From positions 1 through 34,447 of the forward strand of contig NZ_LGDW01000482.1 of NCBI RefSeq assembly GCF_001280005.1: DNA of 34,447 nt, in the 5' to 3' direction. The DNA is from Streptomyces sp. NRRL WC-3618 (GTDB lineage: Bacteria; Actinomycetota; Actinomycetes; Streptomycetales; Streptomycetaceae). This document shows, piece after piece, positions 26,084 to 33,337 of the stretch (position 1 is its first letter; the number at the start of each line of letters is the position of its first letter). A program made the translations under genes and the position numbers. The notes beneath the pieces are model-generated. The model did no database searches and was not told the origin of the DNA. It worked only from the letters and a program-made list of their open reading frames with translations.

Positions 26084-26395
26084 GCCACCACCCGAAGCGT
26101 CACCCCCAGACGTCACCTCAGTCATATCCGGATACAGGATCGAGTTGTCACCTGGGAGAGCGAATCGCTCAAGGTCGTACTTCCCGGTGTTTCTGGGCTG
26201 AAAAACCATCACACCCCCTTTTTCCAGGGCGGATCCACGTCCTCCATGTCGACATGTCACTACAGCGTGTTGCCGACATGTGACATTCTGCCGGAAGAGC
26301 GTTTGCCGTGGCTTCGGCTCCGGTATTCAGGTGAAGGCTGCGTTCCTCAGATCAGGAACGACCGCCGCGACCGTCCGCGACCCAAAGGGGGTGGC
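26084..26395. other. sigF-sigN intergenic region (about 310 bp), no gene seen
   Basis: It holds the 12-bp palindrome and half-sites listed separately and should contain the sigN promoter. A TATCCGGATA palindrome lies at 26125-26134. No open frame with coding character is visible. Confidence 0.4.
26245..26284. promoter_or_regulatory. Candidate operator upstream of sigN
   Basis: CATGTCGACATG (26245-26256) is a perfect 12-bp palindrome. CGACATGTCAC (26250-26260) recurs as CGACATGTGAC (26274-26284), 24 bp on. The cluster is 112-151 bp upstream of the sigN ATG. Confidence 0.45.
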
Positions 26396-27313
26396 ATGTC
26401 CGCAGACCAGGGCAGCTCCAAGGTGCTCACGCTCACCAAGAGCGAGTCGGCGCCCGCCGAGCTTCACGACGTCCCGGCCCTCGTAGTGGAGGTCGAGGCA
26501 GAGGCAGCCCCGGCCGTCCAGGCCCTCCCGGCCGCACCGCCGGCCACGGGGCCCATCGACACCCGCACCCTGTCTCGTTCCCTGTTCCTGCGGCTCGCCG
26601 CCCTCGACGAGAACAGCCCCGAGCGTGCGTACGTCCGGGACACCCTCATCGAGCTGAACCTCCCCCTCGTCCGGTACGCGGCGGCCCGCTTCCGCTCCCG
26701 GAACGAGCCGATGGAGGACATCGTCCAGGTCGGCACGATCGGCCTGATCAAGGCGATCGACCGCTTCGACTGCGAACGCGGCGTCGAGTTCCCGACGTTC
26801 GCGATGCCGACGGTCGTGGGCGAGATCAAGCGCTTCTTCCGCGACACGTCGTGGTCGGTGCGCGTACCGCGCCGCCTTCAGGAGCTGCGGCTGGCCCTCA
26901 CCAAGGCCAGCGACGAACTCGCCCAGAAGCTGGACCGCTCCCCGACGGTCGCCGAACTCGCCGTGGTCCTGGGCGTGTCCGAGGAGGACGTCGTCGACGG
27001 CCTCGCGGTCGGCAACGCGTACACGGCCTCGTCCCTGGACTCCCCGGCCCCGGAGGACGACGGCGGCGAGGGCTCCCTGGCGGACCGCCTCGGCTACGAG
27101 GACACGGCGCTGGAGGGCGTGGAGTACCGCGAGTCCCTGAAGCCGCTGCTGGCCAAACTGCCGCCGCGTGAGCGCCGGATCATCATGCTGCGCTTCTTCG
27201 CCAACATGACCCAGTCGCAGATCGGCGAGGAGGTCGGCATCTCCCAGATGCACGTGTCACGCCTCCTGACCCGAACCCTGTCCCAGCTCCGCGAGGGCCT
27301 GATCTCCGACTGA
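26396..27313 (+). CDS. sigN: SigB/F-type RNA polymerase sigma factor, probable SigN
   Basis: 305 residues. Region 2 ([37 protein letters not shown]), region 3 ([20 protein letters not shown]) and region 4 ([20 protein letters not shown]) are all complete. It is strongly similar to the gene 368 bp upstream, so the pair is a tandem duplication; the N-terminal 50 residues differ. The ATG at 26396 has AAGGGGG upstream. In Streptomyces SigN acts in subapical compartments of aerial hyphae; the assignment rests on synteny and position. It is monocistronic; no anti-sigma gene is adjacent. Confidence 0.8.
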   Translation: MSADQGSSKVLTLTKSESAPAELHDVPALVVEVEAEAAPAVQALPAAPPATGPIDTRTLSRSLFLRLAALDENSPERAYVRDTLIELNLPLVRYAAARFRSRNEPMEDIVQVGTIGLIKAIDRFDCERGVEFPTFAMPTVVGEIKRFFRDTSWSVRVPRRLQELRLALTKASDELAQKLDRSPTVAELAVVLGVSEEDVVDGLAVGNAYTASSLDSPAPEDDGGEGSLADRLGYEDTALEGVEYRESLKPLLAKLPPRERRIIMLRFFANMTQSQIGEEVGISQMHVSRLLTRTLSQLREGLISD

Positions 27314-27366
27314 GAGGTCCGTCCCTGACGGTTCACGTCTGACGGAGCATCAGCGACGAGGTCGCG

Positions 27367-27956
27367 ATGCTTCGGCAGATGCCCGCGACGCATGACCGCC
27401 GGGGCGCCATCACCCTGCCCACCTCGGCGGCCGTCGTGGCCTGCGCCCTGGCCGGGGTGCTGGCGGCGTGCGGAGACGGCGGCGGCCCCGATGAGGCGTA
27501 CGTCGCGGTCGAGCGACCGGCGAGTGGCGGTACGGCGATCGCTCCCACCGGGGAGGTGACGTTCGTACCGCTGGAGGAACGAAAGCCGAGCACTCCGGCG
27601 CCCGACTCGTCTGCCGGGCAGGGGAGTCGGCCGCGAACATCACCAACGGGGCCCGAATCGACGGCTGTTCCGGAGACGGGCGCCAACTCTCCAGGTGTGG
27701 GCGCGAATTCCGCTCCTGCGGCACCTGCGGGTGCGGGCGGGGCGGCGAGCCTGCGAGTGAGGGTCCGACTGCGGGTACGCCCACTACCTCGCCGGCACCG
27801 GTGCCGACGTCGTCGCAACCGTCGCCGCCCGCCGGTCCCGCGCGGCTGGTCGCGGGTGCGCCGGTACGCGAGCCCACCGACAGACGCCGGTGCGAGAAGG
27901 TGACGCTTCCCTTCCACAACACCGGTGCCTCACCGGCGCCTTCGGGCACGGTGACG
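27367..27956 (+). pseudogene. Lipoprotein gene, frameshifted and truncated
   Basis: Starts well (MLRQMPATHDRRGAITLPTS, then AAVVACALAGVLAACGDGG with lipobox AAC) and continues in frame through a Pro/Thr/Ser linker to about 27750. There coding character moves to the -1 frame (EGPTAGTPTTSPAPVPTSSQ) and resumes a globular segment, ARLVAGAPVREPTDRRRCEK, then VTLPFHNTGASPAPSGTVT, which I recall as the start of a folded secreted domain in Streptomyces lipoproteins. It ends abruptly near 27956, at most 20 bp before the end of a convergent GntR fragment. The slip site is a G-rich run (27731-27750). Confidence 0.7.
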
Positions 27957-27976
27957 CGTAGGGCAGTTGCTCCCAG

Positions 27977-28399
27977 TCAGGAGGGAAAGGTGCATTCGTA
28001 CTGCAGCTCGTACAGATGGCCCGCCTTGACCATTACGGTGACCTCGACCGGGTGTTCGTCCGAGCTGTGGACGACGCGCAGGGTTCGTAGGACGGGCAGG
28101 TTCCCGGGCAGACGCAGGGCCGCGATCTGTTCCTGAGTGGGGACCCGGGCGGAGACTCGGTCGACGCTGCGGTGTGGTGGGTGGCCGAGCTCGGCGAGCA
28201 GGGCCGGCGTACCACCGCGGATTCTGCGCTGCTCGGCGAGTGCGGTGCCTCGGGCAAGGTGGGTGGGGTAGTAGGACGTAGCGAGTTCGGCCGGTTCGTC
28301 GTCGATGAAGAGCAGCTGGCGGCGCTGCCCTGGCAATCTGCCGGCAGCCCACCCCTGTTCAGTGACCGCTGCGACTGCCCGTACCACCGGACGGACCAC
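27977..28399 (-). pseudogene. Truncated GntR-family regulator (UTRA effector domain only)
   Basis: 140 codons encode a recognisable UTRA ligand-binding domain: LLFIDDEPAELATSYYPTHL, GTALAEQRRIRGGTPALLAE, SVDRVSARVPTQEQIAALRL, PGNLPVLRTLRVVHSSDEHP, EVTVMVKAGHLYELQYE. The N-terminal winged helix-turn-helix that should occupy the first 100 residues is missing; upstream DNA (28400-28467) shows no HTH coding in any frame. The stop at 27977 is natural for the family. It is therefore a 3' fragment, probably non-functional. Confidence 0.7.
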
Positions 28400-28467
28400 C
28401 CGACCTGACGCAGATTCCCGCCACCAGGGCCGAGCGAAGCAACCCGCCGAGCCGCGCGCACGACAAA

Positions 28468-28491
28468 GCGCGGGACGTCACTGTCCCGCGC
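28468..28491 (-). terminator. Terminator of the small membrane protein gene
   Basis: GCGCGGGAC (28468-28476) pairs with GTCCCGCGC (28483-28491) around a 6-nt loop; on the minus strand it is followed by TTTG. It lies 22 bp past the stop at 28514. Confidence 0.75.
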
Positions 28492-28513
28492 GGACGAGTC
28501 GCCCAGCCCTTCC

Positions 28514-28720
28514 TTACTTCAGCGCCAGCCAGGCCACCGCCGCGACGACCAGTACCGCGACGACCACGCCGACGATCAGGCCGACACGGGGGCCCGCCGG
28601 AGCGGGGGCCTGGCGGCCGGTGCCCTGGGGGGTCTCGTCGACGAATGCTCGGAACATCTGGGTGCTGCCCGCGGGGTCGTAGTTGCCCTCGGGGCCCTGA
28701 GTGCTGGGGGTGTTGGCCAT
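28514..28720 (-). CDS. Small C-terminally anchored membrane protein (68 aa)
   Basis: A soluble Pro/Gln-rich N-terminus (MANTPSTQGPEGNYDPAGST, then QMFRAFVDETPQG) precedes one C-terminal membrane helix (VGLIVGVVVAVLVVAAVAWL). The ATG at 28720 has no ribosome site; TAGGGT lies 8 nt upstream, so translation is probably leaderless. Function is unknown. Confidence 0.75.
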   Translation of the reverse strand: MANTPSTQGPEGNYDPAGSTQMFRAFVDETPQGTGRQAPAPAGPRVGLIVGVVVAVLVVAAVAWLALK

Positions 28721-28728
28721 GGTGCGAG

Positions 28729-28758
28729 ACCCTAGCGAACTCGCCGGGGCCCTCCCAA
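28729..28758 (-). promoter_or_regulatory. HrdB-like promoter of the small membrane protein gene
   Basis: TTGGGA (28758-28753) and TAGGGT (28734-28729) on the minus strand with an 18-bp spacer; the ATG follows 8 nt later. Confidence 0.6.
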
Positions 28759-28860
28759 GCCGGTCCCCTCATTCACCCTCCCCACCTGCATGTTTACGTT
28801 CGCCAATGCTTGCCTTTGCCAAGTTTTTAGCCTCACCCCTCCCCGATTCATTTGCCTGTA

Positions 28861-28921
28861 GCAACCAATCTTTCTTATGGTTTGGTCATATGGTTGCCCC
28901 AAGCAACAATTAGAGGGTTGC
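28861..28921 (+). promoter_or_regulatory. Candidate MarR operator: four GCAAC/GTTGC elements
   Basis: GCAACCA (28861), TGGTTGC (28891), GCAACA (28903) and GGTTGC (28916) alternate in orientation in an AT-rich stretch (about 28788-28920) directly before marR. The first two form a 7-bp inverted repeat; the middle two form GTTGC-CCCAA-GCAAC. This fits autoregulation by the MarR product. Confidence 0.5.
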
Positions 28922-28951
28922 AGGGCATGCGGACATGACGCAGGGGGTGCG

Positions 28952-29389
28952 ATGGCAGAGCAGGCGCAGTACGAGGAGCTGGTGCGTCAGTTCAGCGCCT
29001 TCGGTGCCGTGAAGCGGGAGATGGGGCGGAACCTGCCGCCCGGGTGTCCCGGCGGTTCCGCCGCCGTGCTGACGCTGCTCGACCGGTACGGGGACATGCG
29101 GATGAGCCGGCTCGCCGAGCTGCTCGCCGTCGACATGTCCGTGACCAGCCGCCACGTCGCCCACGTCGCCGGACGCGGCTGGATCGAACGGCTCCCCGAC
29201 CCCGCCGACAAGCGCTCCCGCATCCTGCGGCTGACCACGGCCGGGCGGGCGCAGATCGGCGAACTGTCCCGGCGCTCCACCGACCTGCTCGCCCACCGGC
29301 TCGCCGACTGGAGCGACGAGGAGGTCGGGCAACTCGCCCGCCTCATGGGCCGCCTCCGGGACAGCTTCGGCGCACACCACACGCCGTAA
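28952..29389 (+). CDS. MarR-family transcriptional regulator
   Basis: 145 residues, the usual length. The winged helix-turn-helix is seen as LTLLDRYGDMRMSRLAELLA, VDMSVTSRHVAHVAGRGWIE (recognition helix) and RLPDPADKRSRILRLTTAGR (wing); N- and C-terminal helices give the dimer interface. MarR proteins usually repress their own operon and release DNA on binding a small molecule. The ATG at 28952 follows AGGGGG. The downstream exporter gene begins 39 bp after the stop, the classic arrangement for a drug- or metabolite-responsive efflux operon. Confidence 0.92.
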   Translation: MAEQAQYEELVRQFSAFGAVKREMGRNLPPGCPGGSAAVLTLLDRYGDMRMSRLAELLAVDMSVTSRHVAHVAGRGWIERLPDPADKRSRILRLTTAGRAQIGELSRRSTDLLAHRLADWSDEEVGQLARLMGRLRDSFGAHHTP

Positions 29390-29399
29390 AGACGATGAC

Positions 29400-29417
29400 G
29401 TAGACGTAGACGTAGAC
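29400..29417 (+). repeat. Hexanucleotide repeat in the marR-MFS gap
   Basis: GTAGAC occurs three times in tandem, ending just before the AAGGAAG ribosome site of the exporter gene. A change in copy number would alter the intercistronic spacing. Confidence 0.85.
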
Positions 29418-29428
29418 AAGGAAGCTCA

Positions 29429-31918
29429 ATGGCAACGACCACACCAGCCGGTGTGCGGGCGGCTCACGCCAAGCACGGGGGAGGCTCCCACGGCTCGGCC
29501 GACGGCGCTCCGATGACGCACCGGCAGATCATGGAAGCGCTCACCGGGCTGCTGCTCGGCATGTTCGTCGCGATCCTGTCGTCGACGATCGTTTCCAACG
29601 CCCTGCCCGACATCATCAAGGATCTCGGCGGCGGCCAGAGCGCCTACACCTGGGTCGTGACCGCGTCGCTGCTCGCGATGACCGCGTCCACCCCGCTGTG
29701 GGGCAAGCTCGCCGACCTCTTCTCCAAGAAGCTGCTGATCCAGTTCGCCCTGGTCGTCTTCGTGCTGGGCTCGGCCGCCGCCGGGCTCTCGCAGAACGCG
29801 GGCATGCTCATCGCCTTCCGTGCCGTGCAGGGCGTCGGTATGGGCGGGCTGTCGGCTCTCGCGCAGATCATTCTCGCGGCGATGATCTCCCCGCGTGAGC
29901 GCGGACGCTACAACGGCTACCTCGGTGCCACCTTCGCGACCGCGATGGTCGGCGGCCCGCTGATCGGCGGTGTCATCACCGACACCAGCTGGCTCGGCTG
30001 GCGCTGGTGCTTCTACGTCGGCGTGCCCTTCGCCGTCGTCGCGCTCATCGTGCTCCAGCGGACCCTGCACCTGCCCGTCGTGAAGCGACAGGCCAAGGTC
30101 GACTGGACCGGCGCCTTCTTCATCACTGCGGCCGTCTGCCTGCTGCTGGTCTGGGTGACGTTCGCCGGCGACAAGTACGACTGGGTGTCCTGGCAGACGT
30201 ACGCGATGATCGGCGGCACGGTCGCGCTGCTCGGCGTCTTCGTCCTCGTCGAGTCGAGGGCGAGCGAGCCGATCATCCCGCTGCGGCTCTTCCGCAACCG
30301 CACGATCACCCTCGCTTCCCTCGCGTCGCTCTTCGTCGGCGTCGCGATGTTCGCGGGCACCATTTTCTTCAGCCAGTACTTCCAGCTGGCCCGCGACAAG
30401 TCGCCGACCATGTCCGGCGTCATGACGATCCCGATGATCGGCGGCCTGTTCGTCGCCTCCACGGTCTCCGGCCAGGTCATCACCCGTACGGGACGCTGGA
30501 AGGCGTGGCTGCTCGCCGGCGGTGTCCTGGTGACGGCCGGTCTCGGCCTCCTGGGCACCCTGCGCTACGACACCCCGTACTGGCACGTCGCCATCTACAT
30601 GGCGCTGCTCGGCCTCGGCGTCGGCATGATGATGCAGAACCTGGTGCTGTGCACGCAGAACCAGGTCTCCCCCGCCGACCTGGGCGTCGCCAGCTCGGTG
30701 GTCACCTTCTTCCGTTCCCTCGGCGGCGCGATCGGCGTCTCCGCACTGGGCGCGATCCTCAGTCACCGGATCACCGACCACCTCAAGGACGGTCTGGCCA
30801 CCCTCGACCCGAAGTACGCGGCGGGGCTCTCCGGTTCCACCCACAACGCCATCCCCGACCTGGACGCGCTGCCCGCGCCGCTGCGCACGGTCATCGAGGG
30901 CGCGTACGGACACGGCATCGGCGACGTCTTCCTCTACGCCGCCCCGGTCGCCCTGCTCGCGCTCGTCTTCTCCCTCTTCATCAAGGAGGTCCCGTTGCGG
31001 ACCAAGGGCGCGCTCGCGCAGGCGGCGGAGGAGAAGGCGGGGGAGAACGGTGTCTCCGCCGGCCCGGTCGCGGAGACGCAGGCAGTGCCCTCCGTCTCCG
31101 CCGTCGCCACGGCGGCCGTCGAGGCCGCCGATCCTGCCGATGCGCCGAGCCGTGGCGGGATTCCGGTACGCGGGCACGTCCGCGGCGCGGAGAGCGCGCC
31201 CGTCGCGCAGGCCGCCGTCACGCTGATCTCCCTCACCGGACGTCAGCTGGGCCTCGCGGTCACCCAGGGCGACGGCGCCTACGCGCTGGACGCGCCGGGC
31301 ACGGGCTCGTACGTCCTGATCGCCTCGGCGGACGGGTGCCAGCCGCAGGCCTCGACCGTCGTCGTGAACGGCGAGCCGGTCTCGTACGACATCCTGCTCA
31401 GCGGCACCAGCGGGCTCAGCGGGCTGGTGCGCGGCACCGAGACCGGGGTGCCCGTCGAGGGCGCGATGGTGATCGTCACCGATGTGCGCGGGGATGTGCT
31501 GGCCACCGGGACGACCGGTGAGCAGGGCGAGTTCACGTTCGCCGAGCTGGTGCCGGGTGCCGTGACCGTCGCCGTGAACGCCGCCGGGTACCGGCCTCGG
31601 GCGCTGCCCGTCGAGGTCGGCGGCACCGGGGTCACCCGGGTCGAGGTGGAACTGGCGTCCGGGGCGCACGTCCAGGGTGTCGTACGGGCGCCGCACGGGC
31701 CGCTCGGGGACGCGCGGGTCACACTCGTCGACGCGGCGGGCAACGTGGTCGGCTCGGCGACGACCGGTGCGGACGGGGCGTACGCCTTCGCCGATCTGGA
31801 CGGCGGCGAGTACACGGTCATCGCGACCGGCTACCCGCCGGTGGCCACCGCCCTGACCGTCACCGGGCGCGGCGCCGACGACCACGACATCGAACTCGCC
31901 CACCCGGGCGGGGAGTAG
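29429..31918 (+). CDS. MFS exporter (DHA2, 14 TM) fused to three transthyretin/Ig-like domains
   Basis: 829 residues. Residues of about 30-540 are a DHA2 drug/metabolite:H+ antiporter: 14 helices can be counted, including ALTGLLLGMFVAILSSTIVS (TM1), GKLADLFSKK (motif A), FRAVQGVGMGGL (TM4) and GATFATAMVGGPLIGGVI (motif C, TM5). After a short Ala/Glu linker come three repeats of a carboxypeptidase-regulatory fold at about 575-655, 660-742 and 745-825; each has a Gly-containing beta-strand start and the G(D/E)(G/Q)(A/E)(Y/F) signature (GDGAYAL, GEQGEFTFAELVPGAV, GADGAYAFADLDGGEYTV). With 14 helices the C-terminus is cytoplasmic. The ATG at 29429 has AAGGAAG upstream. Substrate unknown. Confidence 0.9.
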   Translation: MATTTPAGVRAAHAKHGGGSHGSADGAPMTHRQIMEALTGLLLGMFVAILSSTIVSNALPDIIKDLGGGQSAYTWVVTASLLAMTASTPLWGKLADLFSKKLLIQFALVVFVLGSAAAGLSQNAGMLIAFRAVQGVGMGGLSALAQIILAAMISPRERGRYNGYLGATFATAMVGGPLIGGVITDTSWLGWRWCFYVGVPFAVVALIVLQRTLHLPVVKRQAKVDWTGAFFITAAVCLLLVWVTFAGDKYDWVSWQTYAMIGGTVALLGVFVLVESRASEPIIPLRLFRNRTITLASLASLFVGVAMFAGTIFFSQYFQLARDKSPTMSGVMTIPMIGGLFVASTVSGQVITRTGRWKAWLLAGGVLVTAGLGLLGTLRYDTPYWHVAIYMALLGLGVGMMMQNLVLCTQNQVSPADLGVASSVVTFFRSLGGAIGVSALGAILSHRITDHLKDGLATLDPKYAAGLSGSTHNAIPDLDALPAPLRTVIEGAYGHGIGDVFLYAAPVALLALVFSLFIKEVPLRTKGALAQAAEEKAGENGVSAGPVAETQAVPSVSAVATAAVEAADPADAPSRGGIPVRGHVRGAESAPVAQAAVTLISLTGRQLGLAVTQGDGAYALDAPGTGSYVLIASADGCQPQASTVVVNGEPVSYDILLSGTSGLSGLVRGTETGVPVEGAMVIVTDVRGDVLATGTTGEQGEFTFAELVPGAVTVAVNAAGYRPRALPVEVGGTGVTRVEVELASGAHVQGVVRAPHGPLGDARVTLVDAAGNVVGSATTGADGAYAFADLDGGEYTVIATGYPPVATALTVTGRGADDHDIELAHPGGE

Positions 31919-31924
31919 CGGAAC

Positions 31925-32758
31925 ATGGGAGTGAGCGCGCGGGTCCGTACGCGGGACGGCTGGGCCGTGTCGCACGCCGTCGTCACCGTGACCGACATGA
32001 CCGGGCAGCAGGTGCTGCGGGCCGGGGCCGACGCGGACGGGGTCGTGCGCGACGCGACCCCGCTCGCGCCCGGCGCGTACACCGTCATCGTGACGGCCGT
32101 CGGGTACGCGCCCACCGCGTCCACCGCCATCGTGACCGAGAGCGGGCGGACCGAGGTCGGGAACGTCACCCTCGCCCGGCTGGGCGGCGGCGCCGAACTG
32201 CCGCCGCCGGGGCCGTGGACCGTCGACCCGGCCCACTCGTCCGTCGGGGCGGTCGCCCAGCACCTGGGCATCTCCAGCGTGCGCGGACGGTTCACCGAGT
32301 TCACGGCGACGATCTCGATCGCGCCGGAAGAGATTGCGAACTCCCGGGTGGAGGCGGTGATTTCGGCCGCTTCCATCGACACGGGGAACGCGACGCGGGA
32401 CAAGCATCTGCGGTCCCCCGACTTCCTGGACGTGGACACCCACCCCGAGATCACGTTCCGCTCGACCGGTCTCACCCCGGCCGCCGGTCCCGACCGCTGG
32501 ACCGTCCACGGCGAGCTGAACATGCGCGGTGTCGTACGGCAGGTCGACCTCGACCTCGCCTACCTCGGCACCGGCACCGACTCCTGGGGCGCGGCGCGGG
32601 CAGCGTTCCGGGCGACGGCCGAGCTGCGGCGCGAGGACTTCGCGATGAACTACAACCAGGTGATACAGGCGGGGATCTCGGCGATCGGTACGACGCTCAG
32701 GGTGGAACTGGAGATCCAGGCTGTGCGGGGCGCCGGCCTCACGGGTCAGGACATCTAG
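31925..32758 (+). CDS. YceI family protein with N-terminal transthyretin/Ig-like domain
   Basis: 277 residues. Residues 1-90 (MGVSARVRTRDGWAVSHAVV, then TPLAPGAYTVIVTAVGYAPT) are a fourth copy of the repeat in the preceding MFS protein. Residues 95-275 are a complete YceI lipocalin-like barrel (WTVDPAHSSVGAVAQHLGIS, RGRFTEFTATISIAPEEIAN, DFLDVDTHPEITFRSTG, GELNMRGVVRQVDLDLAYLG, REDFAMNYNQVIQAG), a family that binds polyprenyl or long-chain lipids. No signal peptide is present, so it should be cytosolic. It starts 6 bp after the MFS stop, with GGGGAG at 31910-31915. Confidence 0.92.
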   Translation: MGVSARVRTRDGWAVSHAVVTVTDMTGQQVLRAGADADGVVRDATPLAPGAYTVIVTAVGYAPTASTAIVTESGRTEVGNVTLARLGGGAELPPPGPWTVDPAHSSVGAVAQHLGISSVRGRFTEFTATISIAPEEIANSRVEAVISAASIDTGNATRDKHLRSPDFLDVDTHPEITFRSTGLTPAAGPDRWTVHGELNMRGVVRQVDLDLAYLGTGTDSWGAARAAFRATAELRREDFAMNYNQVIQAGISAIGTTLRVELEIQAVRGAGLTGQDI

Positions 32759-32761
32759 GCT
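32756..32761 (+). promoter_or_regulatory. -10 box of the PPOX gene, overlapping the YceI stop
   Basis: TAGGCT, whose first three bases are the YceI stop codon, is followed by 6 nt and the ATG at 32768. It would allow transcription of the oxidoreductase alone, as a leaderless mRNA. Confidence 0.5.
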
Positions 32762-32767
32762 GCGGGT

Positions 32768-33241
32768 ATGGCACCGAACATCGCTACGAATACCGCCGTG
32801 TCCCTGGCCGAGCTGCTCGACTTCGTACGGCCCCGCCACCGGGCGATCCTCCTCACCCGGCGCGCGGACGGCTCCCCCCAGGCCTCGCCGCTGACCTGCG
32901 GGGTCGACGACTCGGGGCGGCTCGTCGTGTCGACGTACCCCGAGCGCGCCAAGACACGCAACGCCAAGCGGGACGAGCGCGTCAGCCTGCTCGTCCTGAG
33001 CGACGACTGGAACGGGCCGTGGGTCCAGATCGACGGCACGGCCGAGGTCATCGACTCCCCCGAGTCGGTCGAGCCGCTCGTGGAGTACTTCCGGAACATC
33101 TCCGGCGAGCACCCGGACTGGGACGAGTACCGCGAGGCCATGGTCAAGCAGGGCAAGTCGATCATCAGGGTCACCCCGGAGAAGTGGGGCCCGGTGGCGA
33201 CGGGCGGGTTCCCGGCGCGTCTGGTGACCGAGGAGTCGTAG
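32768..33241 (+). CDS. PPOX-class F420-dependent oxidoreductase
   Basis: 157 residues of the pyridoxamine-phosphate-oxidase-like split barrel: LLDFVRPRHRAILLTRRADG, SPQASPLTCGVDDSGRLVVS, YPERAKTRNAKRDERVSLLV, then WVQIDGTAEVIDSPESVEPL. The basic AKTRN-R pattern is typical of F420-binding Streptomyces and mycobacterial members. The substrate is unknown. The ATG at 32768 has no good ribosome site but lies 6 nt after a TAGGCT -10 box. It is 9 bp beyond the YceI stop, so it may be expressed both with that operon and from its own start. Confidence 0.9.
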   Translation: MAPNIATNTAVSLAELLDFVRPRHRAILLTRRADGSPQASPLTCGVDDSGRLVVSTYPERAKTRNAKRDERVSLLVLSDDWNGPWVQIDGTAEVIDSPESVEPLVEYFRNISGEHPDWDEYREAMVKQGKSIIRVTPEKWGPVATGGFPARLVTEES

Positions 33242-33250
33242 GGCGGTAGG

Positions 33251-33331
33251 CAGTACGCGGTGTACGAGGTCTACGCGCTGTACACGGTGTACGCGCTGTA
33301 CACGGTGTACGAGGTCTACGCGGTGTACGCG
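33251..33331. repeat. 9-bp minisatellite, nine units
   Basis: Nine 9-bp units with the consensus GTGTACGCG (variants CTGTACACG, GTGTACGAG, GTCTACGCG) fill the gap between two convergent stops. Each unit holds a GTAC or CTAC core; GTACAC-G-GTGTAC is a self-complementary junction, so cruciforms or RNA hairpins are possible on either strand. Confidence 0.92.
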
Positions 33332-33337
33332 GGCCGG

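Noticed and set aside
25604..26395. Long upstream extension of the sigN frame to 25604
   Set aside because: It runs in another frame through sigF and the tandem repeats. The ATG at 26396 with its AAGGGGG site is the sensible start.
29426..33112. 1228-codon minus-strand frame over the marR-MFS-YceI-PPOX region
   Set aside because: It spans four plus-strand genes with recognisable domains; its translation lacks any domain and is an artefact of GC bias.
33251..33331. CRISPR array
   Set aside because: Units are 9 bp with no spacers; it is a minisatellite. No cas genes are present.
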